Shown in pieces: positions 16,969-25,900 of a DNA stretch of 64,000 bases. The stretch is from positions 28,196 to 92,195 of the forward strand of contig DHXR01000021.1 in assembly GCA_002413785.1 (NCBI GenBank), read 5' to 3'. Under the pieces are notes generated by a model. That model had not been told where the DNA came from, searched no databases, and saw nothing but the letters and a program-made list of their open reading frames with translations. The translations under genes were made by a program, and so were the position numbers. Source of the DNA: Mucilaginibacter sp. UBA5151. Its GTDB lineage: Bacteria; Bacteroidota; Bacteroidia; Sphingobacteriales; Sphingobacteriaceae. Every line of letters starts with the position of its first letter. Within the stretch, counting starts at the first letter, position 1.

Positions 16969-17682
16969 ATGTTCACCTTTCCACTTCTGCTGACAATTTA
17001 CGCCGGGTTTACCCATGCTTTTGAAGCCGATCATTTGCTGGCGGTAAGCAACATCGTTTCCCGGCGCGACCATATCTGGTCGTCGGTTAAAGATGGTATT
17101 TTCTGGGGGCTTGGCCATTCCTCAACCATCGTCTTTATCGGTGTGTTGATGATCCTGTTTAAAGTAGGGATTTCCGAACATAGTTTCCATTATTTTGAGG
17201 CAACCGTTGGTTTAATGCTGATAGCCCTGGCCGTTTACCGTTTGCTGAAGTTTTTTCGCGGCAAAAAACTTATCATACATAAACACGGACATATTCATAC
17301 CCAGGGCGAACATAAACACCTGCACGTCCATTTTGAACCCAAACAAACCTTCAGCCACACCCAATTCCATACCCATACGCACGATCATTCGCATAAACTG
17401 GCTTATGGCGTAGGTTTGGTGCATGGCCTTGCGGGTAGCGGGGCATTGGTTATTATAGCCATGTCGCAAATTAAAAGCCCTGCCCAGGGTATTGTATATC
17501 TTGTCATATTCAGTGCCGGCTGTATCGGCGGTATGCTGGTTGCCGCCGGCTTGTTCAGTGTGCCATTTTCAAAAAAATTAATACAGGCGCCTGTTCTTCA
17601 AAGTATGCTGATAATAGCTACATCGGTGCTGTGTTTACTATATGGGGGCAAAGTAATTTATGATAACTTTATGTTGTTTTGA
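16969..17682 (+). CDS. nickel/cobalt transporter-like membrane protein with His-rich loop
   Basis: A 237-residue protein of about six membrane segments. 'HAFEADHLLAV' near residue 17 matches the H-x4-D-H nickel-binding motif in helix II of NiCoT/UreH-type permeases. A cytoplasmic loop at about residues 105-145 has some 20 histidines. 'GLVHGLAGSGALVI' near 150 is the second conserved segment. It probably imports nickel for hydrogenase maturation, which its place directly after hypE supports. The hydrogenase-linked HupE/UreJ families are an alternative, but the motif favours a UreH/NicO-like protein. Confidence 0.8.
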   Translation: MFTFPLLLTIYAGFTHAFEADHLLAVSNIVSRRDHIWSSVKDGIFWGLGHSSTIVFIGVLMILFKVGISEHSFHYFEATVGLMLIALAVYRLLKFFRGKKLIIHKHGHIHTQGEHKHLHVHFEPKQTFSHTQFHTHTHDHSHKLAYGVGLVHGLAGSGALVIIAMSQIKSPAQGIVYLVIFSAGCIGGMLVAAGLFSVPFSKKLIQAPVLQSMLIIATSVLCLLYGGKVIYDNFMLF

Positions 17683-17718
17683 TAGTTTGTTATTGTTGTT
17701 TGATTATCAATTATTTAA

Positions 17719-17732
17719 ATGACCAATATCAT
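17719..17732. promoter_or_regulatory. Crp/Fnr-like palindrome upstream of the first usp gene
   Basis: ATGAC-CAAT-ATCAT fits WTGAY-N4-RTCAN and lies 69 bp before the usp ATG. Exactly 22 bp upstream a second right half-site ATCAA (17706-17710) is present, but its left half is poor. Confidence 0.55.
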
Positions 17733-17801
17733 TCTTTATACAATAGTTGAACCTGAACTTTACATCAATTAATTTCATCCGTCTATTTAAAATGATCTGT
17801 T

Positions 17802-18680
17802 ATGAAAACCATCGTAGTGCCAACGGATTTTTCACCCGCAGCAGAGAATGCTGCCCGCTATGCTTTGCACCTTGCAAAAGGTATGCAGGCAGGAATAAAA
17901 TTATGTAATGCATTTTTGGTCCCGTTAGAAACACCAATGGCCTCGCAAGTGGTATGGCCGCTGGAAGATTATACTTCTATTAAATATGAAACAACGGAAG
18001 AATTGAAGATTTTTGCCGAAAAATTGTTAGAAGAGGAGAAGGTTTTTAATGATAACGGACCTTATCATCCCGTTGTTGAATATATCAGTGAAGTTGGTTC
18101 GGTTGCGGATGTAGTAGCTGACCTTGCTGAGGCAGAAAAATCGCCGGTGGTGGTGATGGGCATGTCGGGCGCCGGGATGGTGAGCAGGTTTATTTTGGGA
18201 AGCAGCAGTCGTAAGATGATTGAAAAAGCCAGATTTCCCGTTTTATTAGTGCCGGCTAAATTTATATTTAACGGTGTTAAAAAAATAGCGTTTGCAACTG
18301 ATTTAAGTAGTGGGGATATCGACGTGATAAATTCTATAACAGGTTTAGCCCAGCCTTTTAATGCCGAAATACTTATTGCACATGTTACCGGCGAAACGTA
18401 TGATAAGCAGGAATACCAGCATAAAGTGGATGCTTTTTTAAATGACATTACCGGCAAAATTAATTATCCTAAAATTTATTACCGGCATATTAAAAGCATG
18501 GATGTTGACCACGGGCTGGATTGGCTTACGGCACATGGGCAAATTGATATACTTGCTATGGTACACCGGCAGCATAGTATAATTGACCGGGTTTTTGAGG
18601 GCAGTCATACACAAAAACTTGCGCGCCATATTAAGCTGCCATTACTGGCATTCCCAATTGGTCATCAGCAAATAATATAA
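17802..18680 (+). CDS. universal stress protein, tandem UspA domains
   Basis: A 292-residue protein of two Usp domains. The first starts 'TIVVPTDFSPAAENAARYALHLA' and contains an intact ATP loop of the G-2x-G-9x-GS type in 'GMSGAGM...ILGSSS' near residue 125. The second starts near residue 160 ('KIAFATDLSSGD') and lacks a clear ATP loop. Such proteins are cytoplasmic and aid survival in energy limitation and hypoxia. It begins a run usp-usp-LOG, downstream of a Crp/Fnr-like site. Confidence 0.9.
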   Translation: MKTIVVPTDFSPAAENAARYALHLAKGMQAGIKLCNAFLVPLETPMASQVVWPLEDYTSIKYETTEELKIFAEKLLEEEKVFNDNGPYHPVVEYISEVGSVADVVADLAEAEKSPVVVMGMSGAGMVSRFILGSSSRKMIEKARFPVLLVPAKFIFNGVKKIAFATDLSSGDIDVINSITGLAQPFNAEILIAHVTGETYDKQEYQHKVDAFLNDITGKINYPKIYYRHIKSMDVDHGLDWLTAHGQIDILAMVHRQHSIIDRVFEGSHTQKLARHIKLPLLAFPIGHQQII

Positions 18681-18716
18681 AATATTATTCTTCATTTTTA
18701 TGGTTTGTAAAGTTAT

Positions 18717-19571
18717 ATGATGAAAAATATACTTGTACTTAGTGATTTTTCAGAGGTTGCGGGGAATGCAGCGGACTATGCGGTAAAACTGGCGGCGGCT
18801 TTAAGAGCTAACCTGATTTTATTTCATGCAGTAAAAGTTCCGGATGTGTCACCTGTACCTCCCGTAAGTGATGGTGGCAGGGACAAGGATGATCCGGTTA
18901 ATGAAGCAGTGGCAAAGCTTGAAATCGCTGAAAAAAAACTTCAAATCGTTTTAGAAGGTGAGCCGGATTTTCACCCCAAAATAAGTTTTTTTACACAAAC
19001 CGGGAATATTAATAGTTGCATTCAAAAATTTGTCGCCGACCATCATATTGATCTGATTATTATGGGGGCCTGTCAATCAAATGATTTTCCGGGCTTTTTA
19101 TTCGGGAATAATATACGGGGTGTTGTCGATGCTGCACCCTGTCCCATTTTGCTGATCCATCATCAGGTGTCATTCCGCCCTGTAAAACATATTTTCTATG
19201 TTACCGACGTCAGGTATTGTGACTTAAAAATATTAGTGCTTTTAACAAAATTTGCAACGCCTTTAAAGTCAGATGTTTCCCTGCTGCACGTTGGCGCCGA
19301 CGGTTTGCCGGCACTTTTAAATGAGGAAGCCGCAGCTATATTCAGGGATACGATAGTTTCAAACGTTAACTACGGCCAACTCAACTTTTATGATAAACGC
19401 GAGATGGATGCACAATCTGCTATCGGCAATATAATTGAAAAAAACGGTATGGATATACTGGCGACAGCTTATAAAAAGTATCATTTTTTTAACCATTTGT
19501 TCAGAGAAAACATGGAGAGGGACACGGCTATTTTTACGCAAATGCCGATACTAATTATACCGGGTAATTAA
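18717..19571 (+). CDS. universal stress protein, tandem domains, degenerate ATP loop
   Basis: A 284-residue paralogue of the preceding gene, 36 bp downstream. The N-terminal domain opens 'NILVLSDFSEVAGNAADYAVKLA'. At the ATP-loop position 'MGACQSNDFPG' lacks the second glycine, so nucleotide binding may be lost. The C-terminal half ('YVTDVRYCDLKI') resembles that of the third Usp at 36185 more than the first one here. It is probably cotranscribed with its neighbour. ATG codons at 18717 and 18720 are equally possible starts. Confidence 0.85.
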   Translation: MMKNILVLSDFSEVAGNAADYAVKLAAALRANLILFHAVKVPDVSPVPPVSDGGRDKDDPVNEAVAKLEIAEKKLQIVLEGEPDFHPKISFFTQTGNINSCIQKFVADHHIDLIIMGACQSNDFPGFLFGNNIRGVVDAAPCPILLIHHQVSFRPVKHIFYVTDVRYCDLKILVLLTKFATPLKSDVSLLHVGADGLPALLNEEAAAIFRDTIVSNVNYGQLNFYDKREMDAQSAIGNIIEKNGMDILATAYKKYHFFNHLFRENMERDTAIFTQMPILIIPGN

Positions 19572-19615
19572 AGAGCCGGATTAATTGCTATATTGGTTTC
19601 ACAATTAATCCAGCT

Positions 19616-20344
19616 ATGAACCAATCCGAAATTGTATTTCTTGCCGGCCCGCAATCAAGATGGAAAGATTTTAAGTTCACTGTTCAAACCCTGTTTGAAC
19701 TCATCCGGGGTTTTCGGGCGCTCCATTTTATTGGCCCCTGTATCACCATTTTTGGCTCCGCCCGTTTTAAAGAGGACCATCCCTATTATGATTTAACCCG
19801 TAAAGCTTCAGCTGCTTTCGCAAAATTGGGTTTCACCATCCTTACCGGCGGCGGCCCGGGTTTAATGGAGGCGGCCAACCGCGGCGCCAGGGATGTGAAA
19901 GGCAGGTCGGTAGGCTGCAATATTGTGCTCCCTGTAGAACAGAAACCAAATCAATACCTCGATAAGTGGATCTACATAAAACACTTTTTCATCCGCAAAA
20001 TTTTGCTGGTCAAATATTCATTTGCTTTTGTAGTAATGCCCGGCGGGTATGGCACTTTGGATGAATATTTTGAAGCGCTTACGTTAATTCAAACCCATAA
20101 GATCAGTAATTTTCCGATCATTATTTTTGGAAAGGAATACCATAAGGCCCTGGTCGGACATATTGAAGAAATGAAAAAAAACGGGACCATCGCCCCCAAT
20201 GACGCCCACCTGTTTTTGGTAACAGATAGTATTGATGAAGCTGTTGACCTCATAATTAATAAAAGCGTCAAACAATTTAACCTTAAGCCGGAAAATAGAA
20301 TCAGGCCATTCCGGTGGCTATTGGAAGAGGTATGGGAAAAATAA
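19616..20344 (+). CDS. LOG-family (TIGR00730) nucleotide phosphoribohydrolase-like protein
   Basis: A 242-residue Rossmann-fold protein. 'GGGPGLMEAANRGA' near residue 80 and 'PGGYGTLDEYFEALT' near 140 are the paired LOG motifs (G-G-G-x-G-x-M-E and P-G-G-x-G-T-x-x-E). Members cleave nucleoside monophosphates to base and ribose 5-phosphate and were formerly misnamed lysine decarboxylases. It lies 44 bp after the second usp gene and converges on pfkB with a 37-bp gap that holds no clear terminator. Confidence 0.88.
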   Translation: MNQSEIVFLAGPQSRWKDFKFTVQTLFELIRGFRALHFIGPCITIFGSARFKEDHPYYDLTRKASAAFAKLGFTILTGGGPGLMEAANRGARDVKGRSVGCNIVLPVEQKPNQYLDKWIYIKHFFIRKILLVKYSFAFVVMPGGYGTLDEYFEALTLIQTHKISNFPIIIFGKEYHKALVGHIEEMKKNGTIAPNDAHLFLVTDSIDEAVDLIINKSVKQFNLKPENRIRPFRWLLEEVWEK

Positions 20345-20381
20345 CGCTTACAACAAGCTACGCTGCTTCAAATAAATAAGC

Positions 20382-21320
20382 TTACACAAGTGGTTGGTTC
20401 CGGATGATTTTGTAAAGAAGGGCGGCATCTTCCCTTGTGCACAATTCAGTGCCGGGCTTCATTGTAGCTGCTGTGCCGCATGCAACACCATACTGAACTG
20501 CTTCGGTTAAATTTTTATTTTCTGCCAAACTCATAACAATGCCCGCAACCATACTATCGCCTGCGCCCACCGTGGTTTCTATCTCTACATGGGGCGGGAC
20601 TATCTGTTGAACCAGGTCCCGGGTTACCAGCATAGCGCCGTTTGGTCCCATCGAAACCACTATAGCCTCAACTTTTCCCATGTTAATTATTTCGCGGGCT
20701 ACATTTGCCACGGCTTCGATACCCAGTTCGTCTTTCCCGGTAAGTGCAGCTAACTCCTTCAAATTTGGCTTTATTAAATAAACACCGGCCTGTACAGCCT
20801 GTTTCAATGCTTCGCCTGTTGTATCAACTATCAGTTTTGCATTTTTCTTTCGCGCTATCATTGCAATCCTGGCAAAAATATCTGAAGGGACCCCCTTTGG
20901 CAAACTTCCGCTGGCGACAATGAATTTTACCCCCGGTAAATGTTCAATAGTATCCAGGCATTGCTGCCATTCCTGCATATTTATTTCGGGCCCCGGCATA
21001 TCAAAAAGGTATTGTTTGCTATTGGCTATATCCGCCACGATAAGGTTTTCCCTGGTACTTTCCGTTGTCTCTATTACTATAGATTCAATCTGGTCATTTT
21101 TTAGCAAACGGGTGATTTTTCTTCCGGTATCACCGCCTGCCAGGTAAATTGCAACAGCATCGTACCCAAGTTTTTTAATGGCCCTGGCAACATTAACACC
21201 GCCGCCGCCGGGTTCATATACCGGTTGCATGCATTTTAATTTTTTATCAGGGATCAGTTCCGCTATTGATATGCTTTTATCAATAGCAGGGTTAAAGGTT
21301 ACGGTTATAATTTCAGGCAT
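20382..21320 (-). CDS. pfkB: PfkB-family sugar phosphate kinase (6-phosphofructokinase II / 1-phosphofructokinase type)
   Basis: A 312-residue ribokinase-fold kinase. 'TFNPAIDKSI' at residues 8-17, 'EPGGGGVNVARAIKKLG' near 37 and 'TTVGAGDSMVAGIV' near 246 (Asp of the G-A-G-D motif is the catalytic base) are typical of the PfkB/FruK/LacC branch. It phosphorylates fructose 6-phosphate, fructose 1-phosphate or tagatose 6-phosphate. It lies 11 bp after the MBL-fold gene on the minus strand and is likely cotranscribed. Its place beside PEP synthase and Usp genes suggests a stress-time glycolytic role. Confidence 0.88.
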   Translation of the reverse strand: MPEIITVTFNPAIDKSISIAELIPDKKLKCMQPVYEPGGGGVNVARAIKKLGYDAVAIYLAGGDTGRKITRLLKNDQIESIVIETTESTRENLIVADIANSKQYLFDMPGPEINMQEWQQCLDTIEHLPGVKFIVASGSLPKGVPSDIFARIAMIARKKNAKLIVDTTGEALKQAVQAGVYLIKPNLKELAALTGKDELGIEAVANVAREIINMGKVEAIVVSMGPNGAMLVTRDLVQQIVPPHVEIETTVGAGDSMVAGIVMSLAENKNLTEAVQYGVACGTAATMKPGTELCTREDAALLYKIIRNQPLV

Positions 21321-21331
21321 TGTTTTTTTTA

Positions 21332-22759
21332 TTAATTGCTGCCGGTTTCAATTGCGAATAAGAACTCTTTCCGGTCCTGTTTAAGTATGCTTGCTTTAAT
21401 GTGTAACTCATCATTTATTTTTACCCTTAAAGCTTCCTGTGCCGATGGCTCACCATGCACAAGGTATATATGTGAAGGACCATCTGTGAACTCCTTCAGC
21501 CAGGTGATCAGTTCAGCCTGGTCGGCATGCGCGGATAGCCCGCCAATCTCCTTTACCTGCGCTTTTGCAGGGTAATATTGTCCGTGAATTTTTATTTCAT
21601 GGGCATTGTTCAGTAATGCCCTTCCCCTTGTACCCGCTGCCTGATAGCCGATGATCAGTATCGTATTCCGCGAATCGGTGATGTAGTGTTTAAGGTATTC
21701 CAAAACCCGGCCGCCTGTAAGCATACCGCTGGCGGCCAGGATAATTTTACCGCCTTTTTGCCTGATAATTTGCGCTGTACCCTGGTAATCCTGGTTTATG
21801 GTTACGCCGCTGAACATTTGTGCAACTTCCTTTTCACTGATCTTTATCCAATCAGGATATTTGATCAACACCTTGTCGGCCGAGGCTGCCATCGGGCTGT
21901 CGAGGAAAACCGGTACCGATGAAGGAATACTTTTTGAGGCTTTAAGTTTATACAGCAGGTGCATCACTTCCTGCGCCCTTCCAACGGCAAAACAGGGGAT
22001 TAAAATATTCCCGCCATGTGCGAGAGTTTCGTTCACAATAAAAGCCAGGTGCTGTTCAATATTATAAGTTTCGTGAAGCCGGTCGCCATAAGTTGATTCC
22101 ATTACTACAAAATCAGCATTGGCAGGATGTGTTGGCGGGGGAAGAAGTTCGGAATTATAGCGGCCGATATCCCCCGAAAAAATTATTGTTTTCCCATAGC
22201 AGCTAACCGCCACAGAACAAGCGCCGGGAATGTGGCCGGCCGGATAAAACTGAAACCGGATGTTATCATTTAACCGGTGCATTTCCCCGGTATTTACAGT
22301 TACAAAATAAGGTAAAGCTGCTTCTACATCGGTAGTGTCATACAATGGCATAGCCGGTGTATGTTTTGTGTAGCCGTACTTATTGGCTTTTTGGGCGTCT
22401 TCTTCCTGTAACTTCGCGCTATCCCTCAAAATCAACTCCGTTAAATCGCGGGTAGGCCTGCTCATATATATTTTTCCGCGATAACCGTTTTTAATGAGCA
22501 AAGGGATATACCCGCAATGGTCGAGATGCGCATGGGTGAGTATCATGGCGCCGATAGACGATGGCTTGACAGGCGGCAGTTCCCAGTTTTTTTCGCGCAG
22601 GGATTTAATACCCTGAAATAACCCGCAATCAATCAAAACATGCAAATCAGGGGTGATCAATAAATGTTTTGAACCCGTTACTGTTTCAGCCGCGCCCAAA
22701 GACTGAATGTAAACAGCATTGTTAACTTTTTCGGGAGATTCGGAAGTTGAACTATCCAT
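21332..22759 (-). CDS. beta-CASP metallo-beta-lactamase-fold nuclease/exonuclease-like protein
   Basis: A 475-residue protein. The MBL domain has 'LTHAHLDHCGYIPLL' near residue 74 (H-x-H-x-D-H zinc motif), 'PAGHIPGACSV' near 172 and 'FSGDIGR' near 192. A beta-CASP domain follows ('VVMESTYGDRLH', 'LIPCFAVGRAQEVMHLL') with 'GYQAAGTRGR' near 370 and 'LSAHADQAELITWL' near 425. The family includes CPSF-73-like RNA nucleases. It is divergent from hsp20, and the gap has two Crp/Fnr-like sites, so the two genes may be coregulated. Confidence 0.9.
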   Translation of the reverse strand: MDSSTSESPEKVNNAVYIQSLGAAETVTGSKHLLITPDLHVLIDCGLFQGIKSLREKNWELPPVKPSSIGAMILTHAHLDHCGYIPLLIKNGYRGKIYMSRPTRDLTELILRDSAKLQEEDAQKANKYGYTKHTPAMPLYDTTDVEAALPYFVTVNTGEMHRLNDNIRFQFYPAGHIPGACSVAVSCYGKTIIFSGDIGRYNSELLPPPTHPANADFVVMESTYGDRLHETYNIEQHLAFIVNETLAHGGNILIPCFAVGRAQEVMHLLYKLKASKSIPSSVPVFLDSPMAASADKVLIKYPDWIKISEKEVAQMFSGVTINQDYQGTAQIIRQKGGKIILAASGMLTGGRVLEYLKHYITDSRNTILIIGYQAAGTRGRALLNNAHEIKIHGQYYPAKAQVKEIGGLSAHADQAELITWLKEFTDGPSHIYLVHGEPSAQEALRVKINDELHIKASILKQDRKEFLFAIETGSN

Positions 22760-22836
22760 ACCGTAATCAATTTTAGTGACTTATAAACAGGTTTTTATAC
22801 TAAAGTAAAGATAAGATCCGGCACCGGGTATTTGTT

Positions 22837-22850
22837 TTGATATGTATCAC
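22837..22850. promoter_or_regulatory. Crp/Fnr-like palindrome, hsp20/MBL gap, site 1
   Basis: TTGAT-ATGT-ATCAC matches the classic Fnr box TTGAT-N4-ATCAA at nine of ten positions. It is 80 bp before hsp20 and 78 bp from the divergent MBL-fold gene. Confidence 0.65.
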
Positions 22851-22858
22851 TATTTCAG

Positions 22859-22872
22859 ATGACTAAGGTCAT
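22859..22872. promoter_or_regulatory. Crp/Fnr-like palindrome, hsp20/MBL gap, site 2
   Basis: ATGAC-TAAG-GTCAT is a perfect 5+5 palindrome in its half-sites and lies exactly 22 bp (start to start) from site 1, the same spacing as at the desaturase and Mla promoters. Confidence 0.6.
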
Positions 22873-22930
22873 AGTAAAGGCAGGTAGTTGTAAAGAGATT
22901 TGAGAGTGAATTTTTTAAAATTTAATTCCT

Positions 22931-23362
22931 ATGTCAACATTAGTAAAAACAAACGGTTTTCCAGCATTCAGGACAATGATGGAGGATTTCTGGAACACAG
23001 ACAGGTTTTTTGAAAAACCAATCTTCACAGGTGACGTATTGCCTGCGGTAAACATCCGCGAAACAAAAAGCAATTATGAACTGGAAGTAGCCGTTCCCGG
23101 CTTTAAAAAAGAGGATTTTAAAATCACAACAGAAAATGGCTTGCTTACTATCAGTGCTGAAACAAAAAGTGAGCTTAACGAAGAAAAGGAAAATTATACC
23201 CGCAGGGAATTTTCATGTTCTTCGTTCACACGTACTTTTAGCTTGCCCGATAACGCCATAGAAGACAAAATCGACGCGAGCTACAAAGATGGCGTGCTTA
23301 AGATTGATCTCAAAAAAACAGAAAAGAGTTTACCTGCGAAAAAAGAGGTAAAAGTAAATTAA
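22931..23362 (+). CDS. hsp20: Hsp20 small heat shock protein
   Basis: A 143-residue protein with an alpha-crystallin domain at about 38-140: 'PAVNIRETKSNYELEVAVPGF' opens it (in part), 'GLLTISAE' lies mid-domain, and 'ASYKDGVLKIDLKK' is the A-x-x-x-n-G-v-L signature. It holds unfolding proteins in the cytoplasm. It heads a run with ppsA, separated by a hairpin that could lower read-through. Two Crp/Fnr-like sites precede it. Confidence 0.95.
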   Translation: MSTLVKTNGFPAFRTMMEDFWNTDRFFEKPIFTGDVLPAVNIRETKSNYELEVAVPGFKKEDFKITTENGLLTISAETKSELNEEKENYTRREFSCSSFTRTFSLPDNAIEDKIDASYKDGVLKIDLKKTEKSLPAKKEVKVN

Positions 23363-23377
23363 GGGGTCAACCCGGTT

Positions 23378-23408
23378 CATCCTGCCGCTGCAATTATGCT
23401 GCAGGATG
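23378..23408 (+). terminator. hairpin between hsp20 and ppsA (possible attenuating terminator)
   Basis: CATCCTGC pairs with GCAGGATG around a 15-base interior that can pair further (GCTGCA/TGCAGC-like), followed by ATTTTAAAATTTTG. It covers an in-frame ATG at 23396 that would otherwise be the longest ppsA start, so that ATG is unlikely to be used. Confidence 0.5.
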
Positions 23409-23449
23409 ATTTTAAAATTTTGTTGAAGCCCTTCCTAATCAAAAATAAA

Positions 23450-25870
23450 ATGGAAAAGTTCATAAAAAAATTCAGCGAAACAGGAATGAAAGATGTTGCT
23501 GAAGTAGGCGGAAAAAATGCGTCACTTGGCGAAATGTTTACCCATTTAACCTCTAAAGGGATAATGGTACCTGATGGTTTTTCTATTACCACCACCGCAT
23601 ACCGTTATTTTATGAGTTTTAACAAACTTGAAACGGAGCTCCGCCAATTAATGAGCGATTTGAACAGGGAGGATTTTTCGAACCTTGGAGAAACCGGCGC
23701 CAAAGCAAGAAAACTGGTTATGAACGGGGCAATACCGGATGATTTGATGGAAGCCATTGTTGATGCTTATTATTTTCTTTGCGAAGATGATGAAAAACCG
23801 GTGGCCGTTCGCAGCAGCGCCACTGCCGAAGATTTGCCGAATGCCAGTTTCGCAGGACAGCACGAATCGTTCCTGAATATTAAAGGCCATTATGCGCTGC
23901 TTTATGCGGTTAAACAATGTTTTGCATCGCTTTATACCGACAGGGCCATAAAATACCGGGAGGACATGGGATTTGACCATAACAAAGTATTTCTGTCTGT
24001 TGGGGTTCAGTTGATGGTCCGTTCAGACCTGGGCTGTTCCGGCGTCGGGTTTACGCTTGAACCCGAGTCAGGTTTCAGGGATGTGGTACATATTGCAGGT
24101 GTATGGGGGCTTGGTGAAAACATCGTTCAGGGTACCGCTACACCCGATGAATTCCTGGTATTTAAACCATCCTTAAAAAAGAAATTGAAGGCTGTAATTC
24201 AAAAAAATATTGGCAGTAAAAGTAAACGGATGGTTTATGCTGATGATAGTAATAATGACGAATTCAATACCAGCGCAACCATTAACGAGGATACTCCATG
24301 GGAACTCCGCGAAAAGTTTATTCTGAAAGATAAAGAAATTGAAAAATTAGCGGAATGGGCAATGGTGATCGAAGACCACTATAAACACCCTATGGATTTT
24401 GAATGGGCCAAAGACGGGATCAACCATCAGCTCTACATTATACAGGCCAGGCCCGAAACCATTCATAACAAAAAAAAGGTGCCGCTTGTTAAATCATTCA
24501 AAATAGGGGAGAAGGGAGAAGAAATAACAACAGGAGAGGCCATTGGCAATATGATTACCAGCGGTTATGCCAGGATACTCGCTTCACCAAACGAATCGTA
24601 CAAACTGCATGAAGGCGATATTCTGGTAACGGAAGCTACCAGCCCCGATTGGGACCCTATTTTAAAAAAGGTAGCCGGCATTGTAACCAACAAAGGCGGA
24701 CGGACCAGTCATGCTGCTATTATAGCCCGTGAACTGGGCGCCGTTGCCATTGTAGGTACCGAAAACGGCACTAATACCATAAAAGATGGCGAACAAATTA
24801 CGCTTTGCTGCTCCGAGGGTAAAACCGGGGTGGTATATCGCGGAAAGTTAAACTGGAAGGAAACTGTAACCGATACCAGTAAAATAAAACTGCCCGATGC
24901 ACATAAAGTTAGTGCGGAATTGATCATCGGGGAGCCCGACAAGGCTTTTGAATTGTCTTTTTACCCGAACCATGGTGTGGGGTTAATGCGGCTTGAGTTT
25001 ATTATCAGTAATTATGTACAGGTGCATCCCATGGCCCTGGTAAAATACAATCAGGTAAAAGACAATGTTGAACGCCTGAAAATTGAAAACCTTACCAGGC
25101 AATATGCAAACAAGAAGGCTTACTTTGTAGATAAATTATCGCAGGGTGTTGCTACCATAGCGGCCGCGTTTTACCCCAAAGAGGTTATTGTAAGGATGAG
25201 TGACTTTAAGTCGAACGAATACGCGGGTTTGATTGGCGGCAAGTATTTTGAACCCGATGAAGAAAACCCGATGATCGGGTTCAGGGGGGCATCCAGGTAT
25301 TACCATGAAGGCTATAAGGAAGGCTTCAGGATGGAGTGCGATGCAATGAAAGTCGTCCGGGACGAAATGGGCTTAACCAATGTTAAACTGATGATCCCGT
25401 TTTGCCGTACTGTCGAAGAAGGAAAGAAAGTGGTGGACCTGATGGCCACCTACGGATTAAAACGCGGCGTGAATGGCCTTGAGATTTTCGTAATGGCCGA
25501 AATACCAAGTAATGTGTTGCTCGCCGAACAATTTGCCGAAGTTTTTGACGGCTTTTCCATTGGCTCCAACGACCTCACTCAATTAACACTCGGCATAGAC
25601 AGGGATTCGGCATTGATTGCCGATTTGTTTGATGAACAAAATGATGCAAGCAAGCAATTGATCACCATGATGATCAGCAAGGCAAACAAACTTCACAAAA
25701 AAGTGGGGCTATGCGGCCAGGCGCCGAGCGATTCGAAAGAATTTACCCAATTGCTGGTAGAAAGCGGCATCAACAGCATTTCATTCAATCCCGACGCCCT
25801 GATACGCGGAATTGAAAATATTAATGAAGCTATTTCAAAAAACGAAAAGGCAAATCAGCTAAAGCTATAG
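23450..25870 (+). CDS. ppsA: phosphoenolpyruvate synthase
   Basis: An 806-residue enzyme from ATG 23450 (pyruvate + ATP + H2O to PEP + AMP + Pi). It has an N-terminal ATP-grasp domain ('EVGGKNASLGEMF' near residue 19, 'AVRSSATAEDLPNASFAGQH' near 118). The swivelling phospho-His domain has 'GGRTSHAAIIARELG' near residue 417 (phosphorylated His), and the C-terminal TIM barrel has 'GSNDLTQLTLG' and 'GLCGQAPSD' (catalytic Cys). It serves gluconeogenesis from pyruvate or lactate. Placement in the stress block suggests use during low-oxygen growth or recovery. Confidence 0.95.
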   Translation: MEKFIKKFSETGMKDVAEVGGKNASLGEMFTHLTSKGIMVPDGFSITTTAYRYFMSFNKLETELRQLMSDLNREDFSNLGETGAKARKLVMNGAIPDDLMEAIVDAYYFLCEDDEKPVAVRSSATAEDLPNASFAGQHESFLNIKGHYALLYAVKQCFASLYTDRAIKYREDMGFDHNKVFLSVGVQLMVRSDLGCSGVGFTLEPESGFRDVVHIAGVWGLGENIVQGTATPDEFLVFKPSLKKKLKAVIQKNIGSKSKRMVYADDSNNDEFNTSATINEDTPWELREKFILKDKEIEKLAEWAMVIEDHYKHPMDFEWAKDGINHQLYIIQARPETIHNKKKVPLVKSFKIGEKGEEITTGEAIGNMITSGYARILASPNESYKLHEGDILVTEATSPDWDPILKKVAGIVTNKGGRTSHAAIIARELGAVAIVGTENGTNTIKDGEQITLCCSEGKTGVVYRGKLNWKETVTDTSKIKLPDAHKVSAELIIGEPDKAFELSFYPNHGVGLMRLEFIISNYVQVHPMALVKYNQVKDNVERLKIENLTRQYANKKAYFVDKLSQGVATIAAAFYPKEVIVRMSDFKSNEYAGLIGGKYFEPDEENPMIGFRGASRYYHEGYKEGFRMECDAMKVVRDEMGLTNVKLMIPFCRTVEEGKKVVDLMATYGLKRGVNGLEIFVMAEIPSNVLLAEQFAEVFDGFSIGSNDLTQLTLGIDRDSALIADLFDEQNDASKQLITMMISKANKLHKKVGLCGQAPSDSKEFTQLLVESGINSISFNPDALIRGIENINEAISKNEKANQLKL

Positions 25871-25900
25871 CTGAAGTTTTTTAATATAAACATAGCACTA

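Noticed and set aside
23396..23449. N-terminal extension of PEP synthase
   Set aside because: The ATG lies in a hairpin and the added residues are absent from the family pattern.
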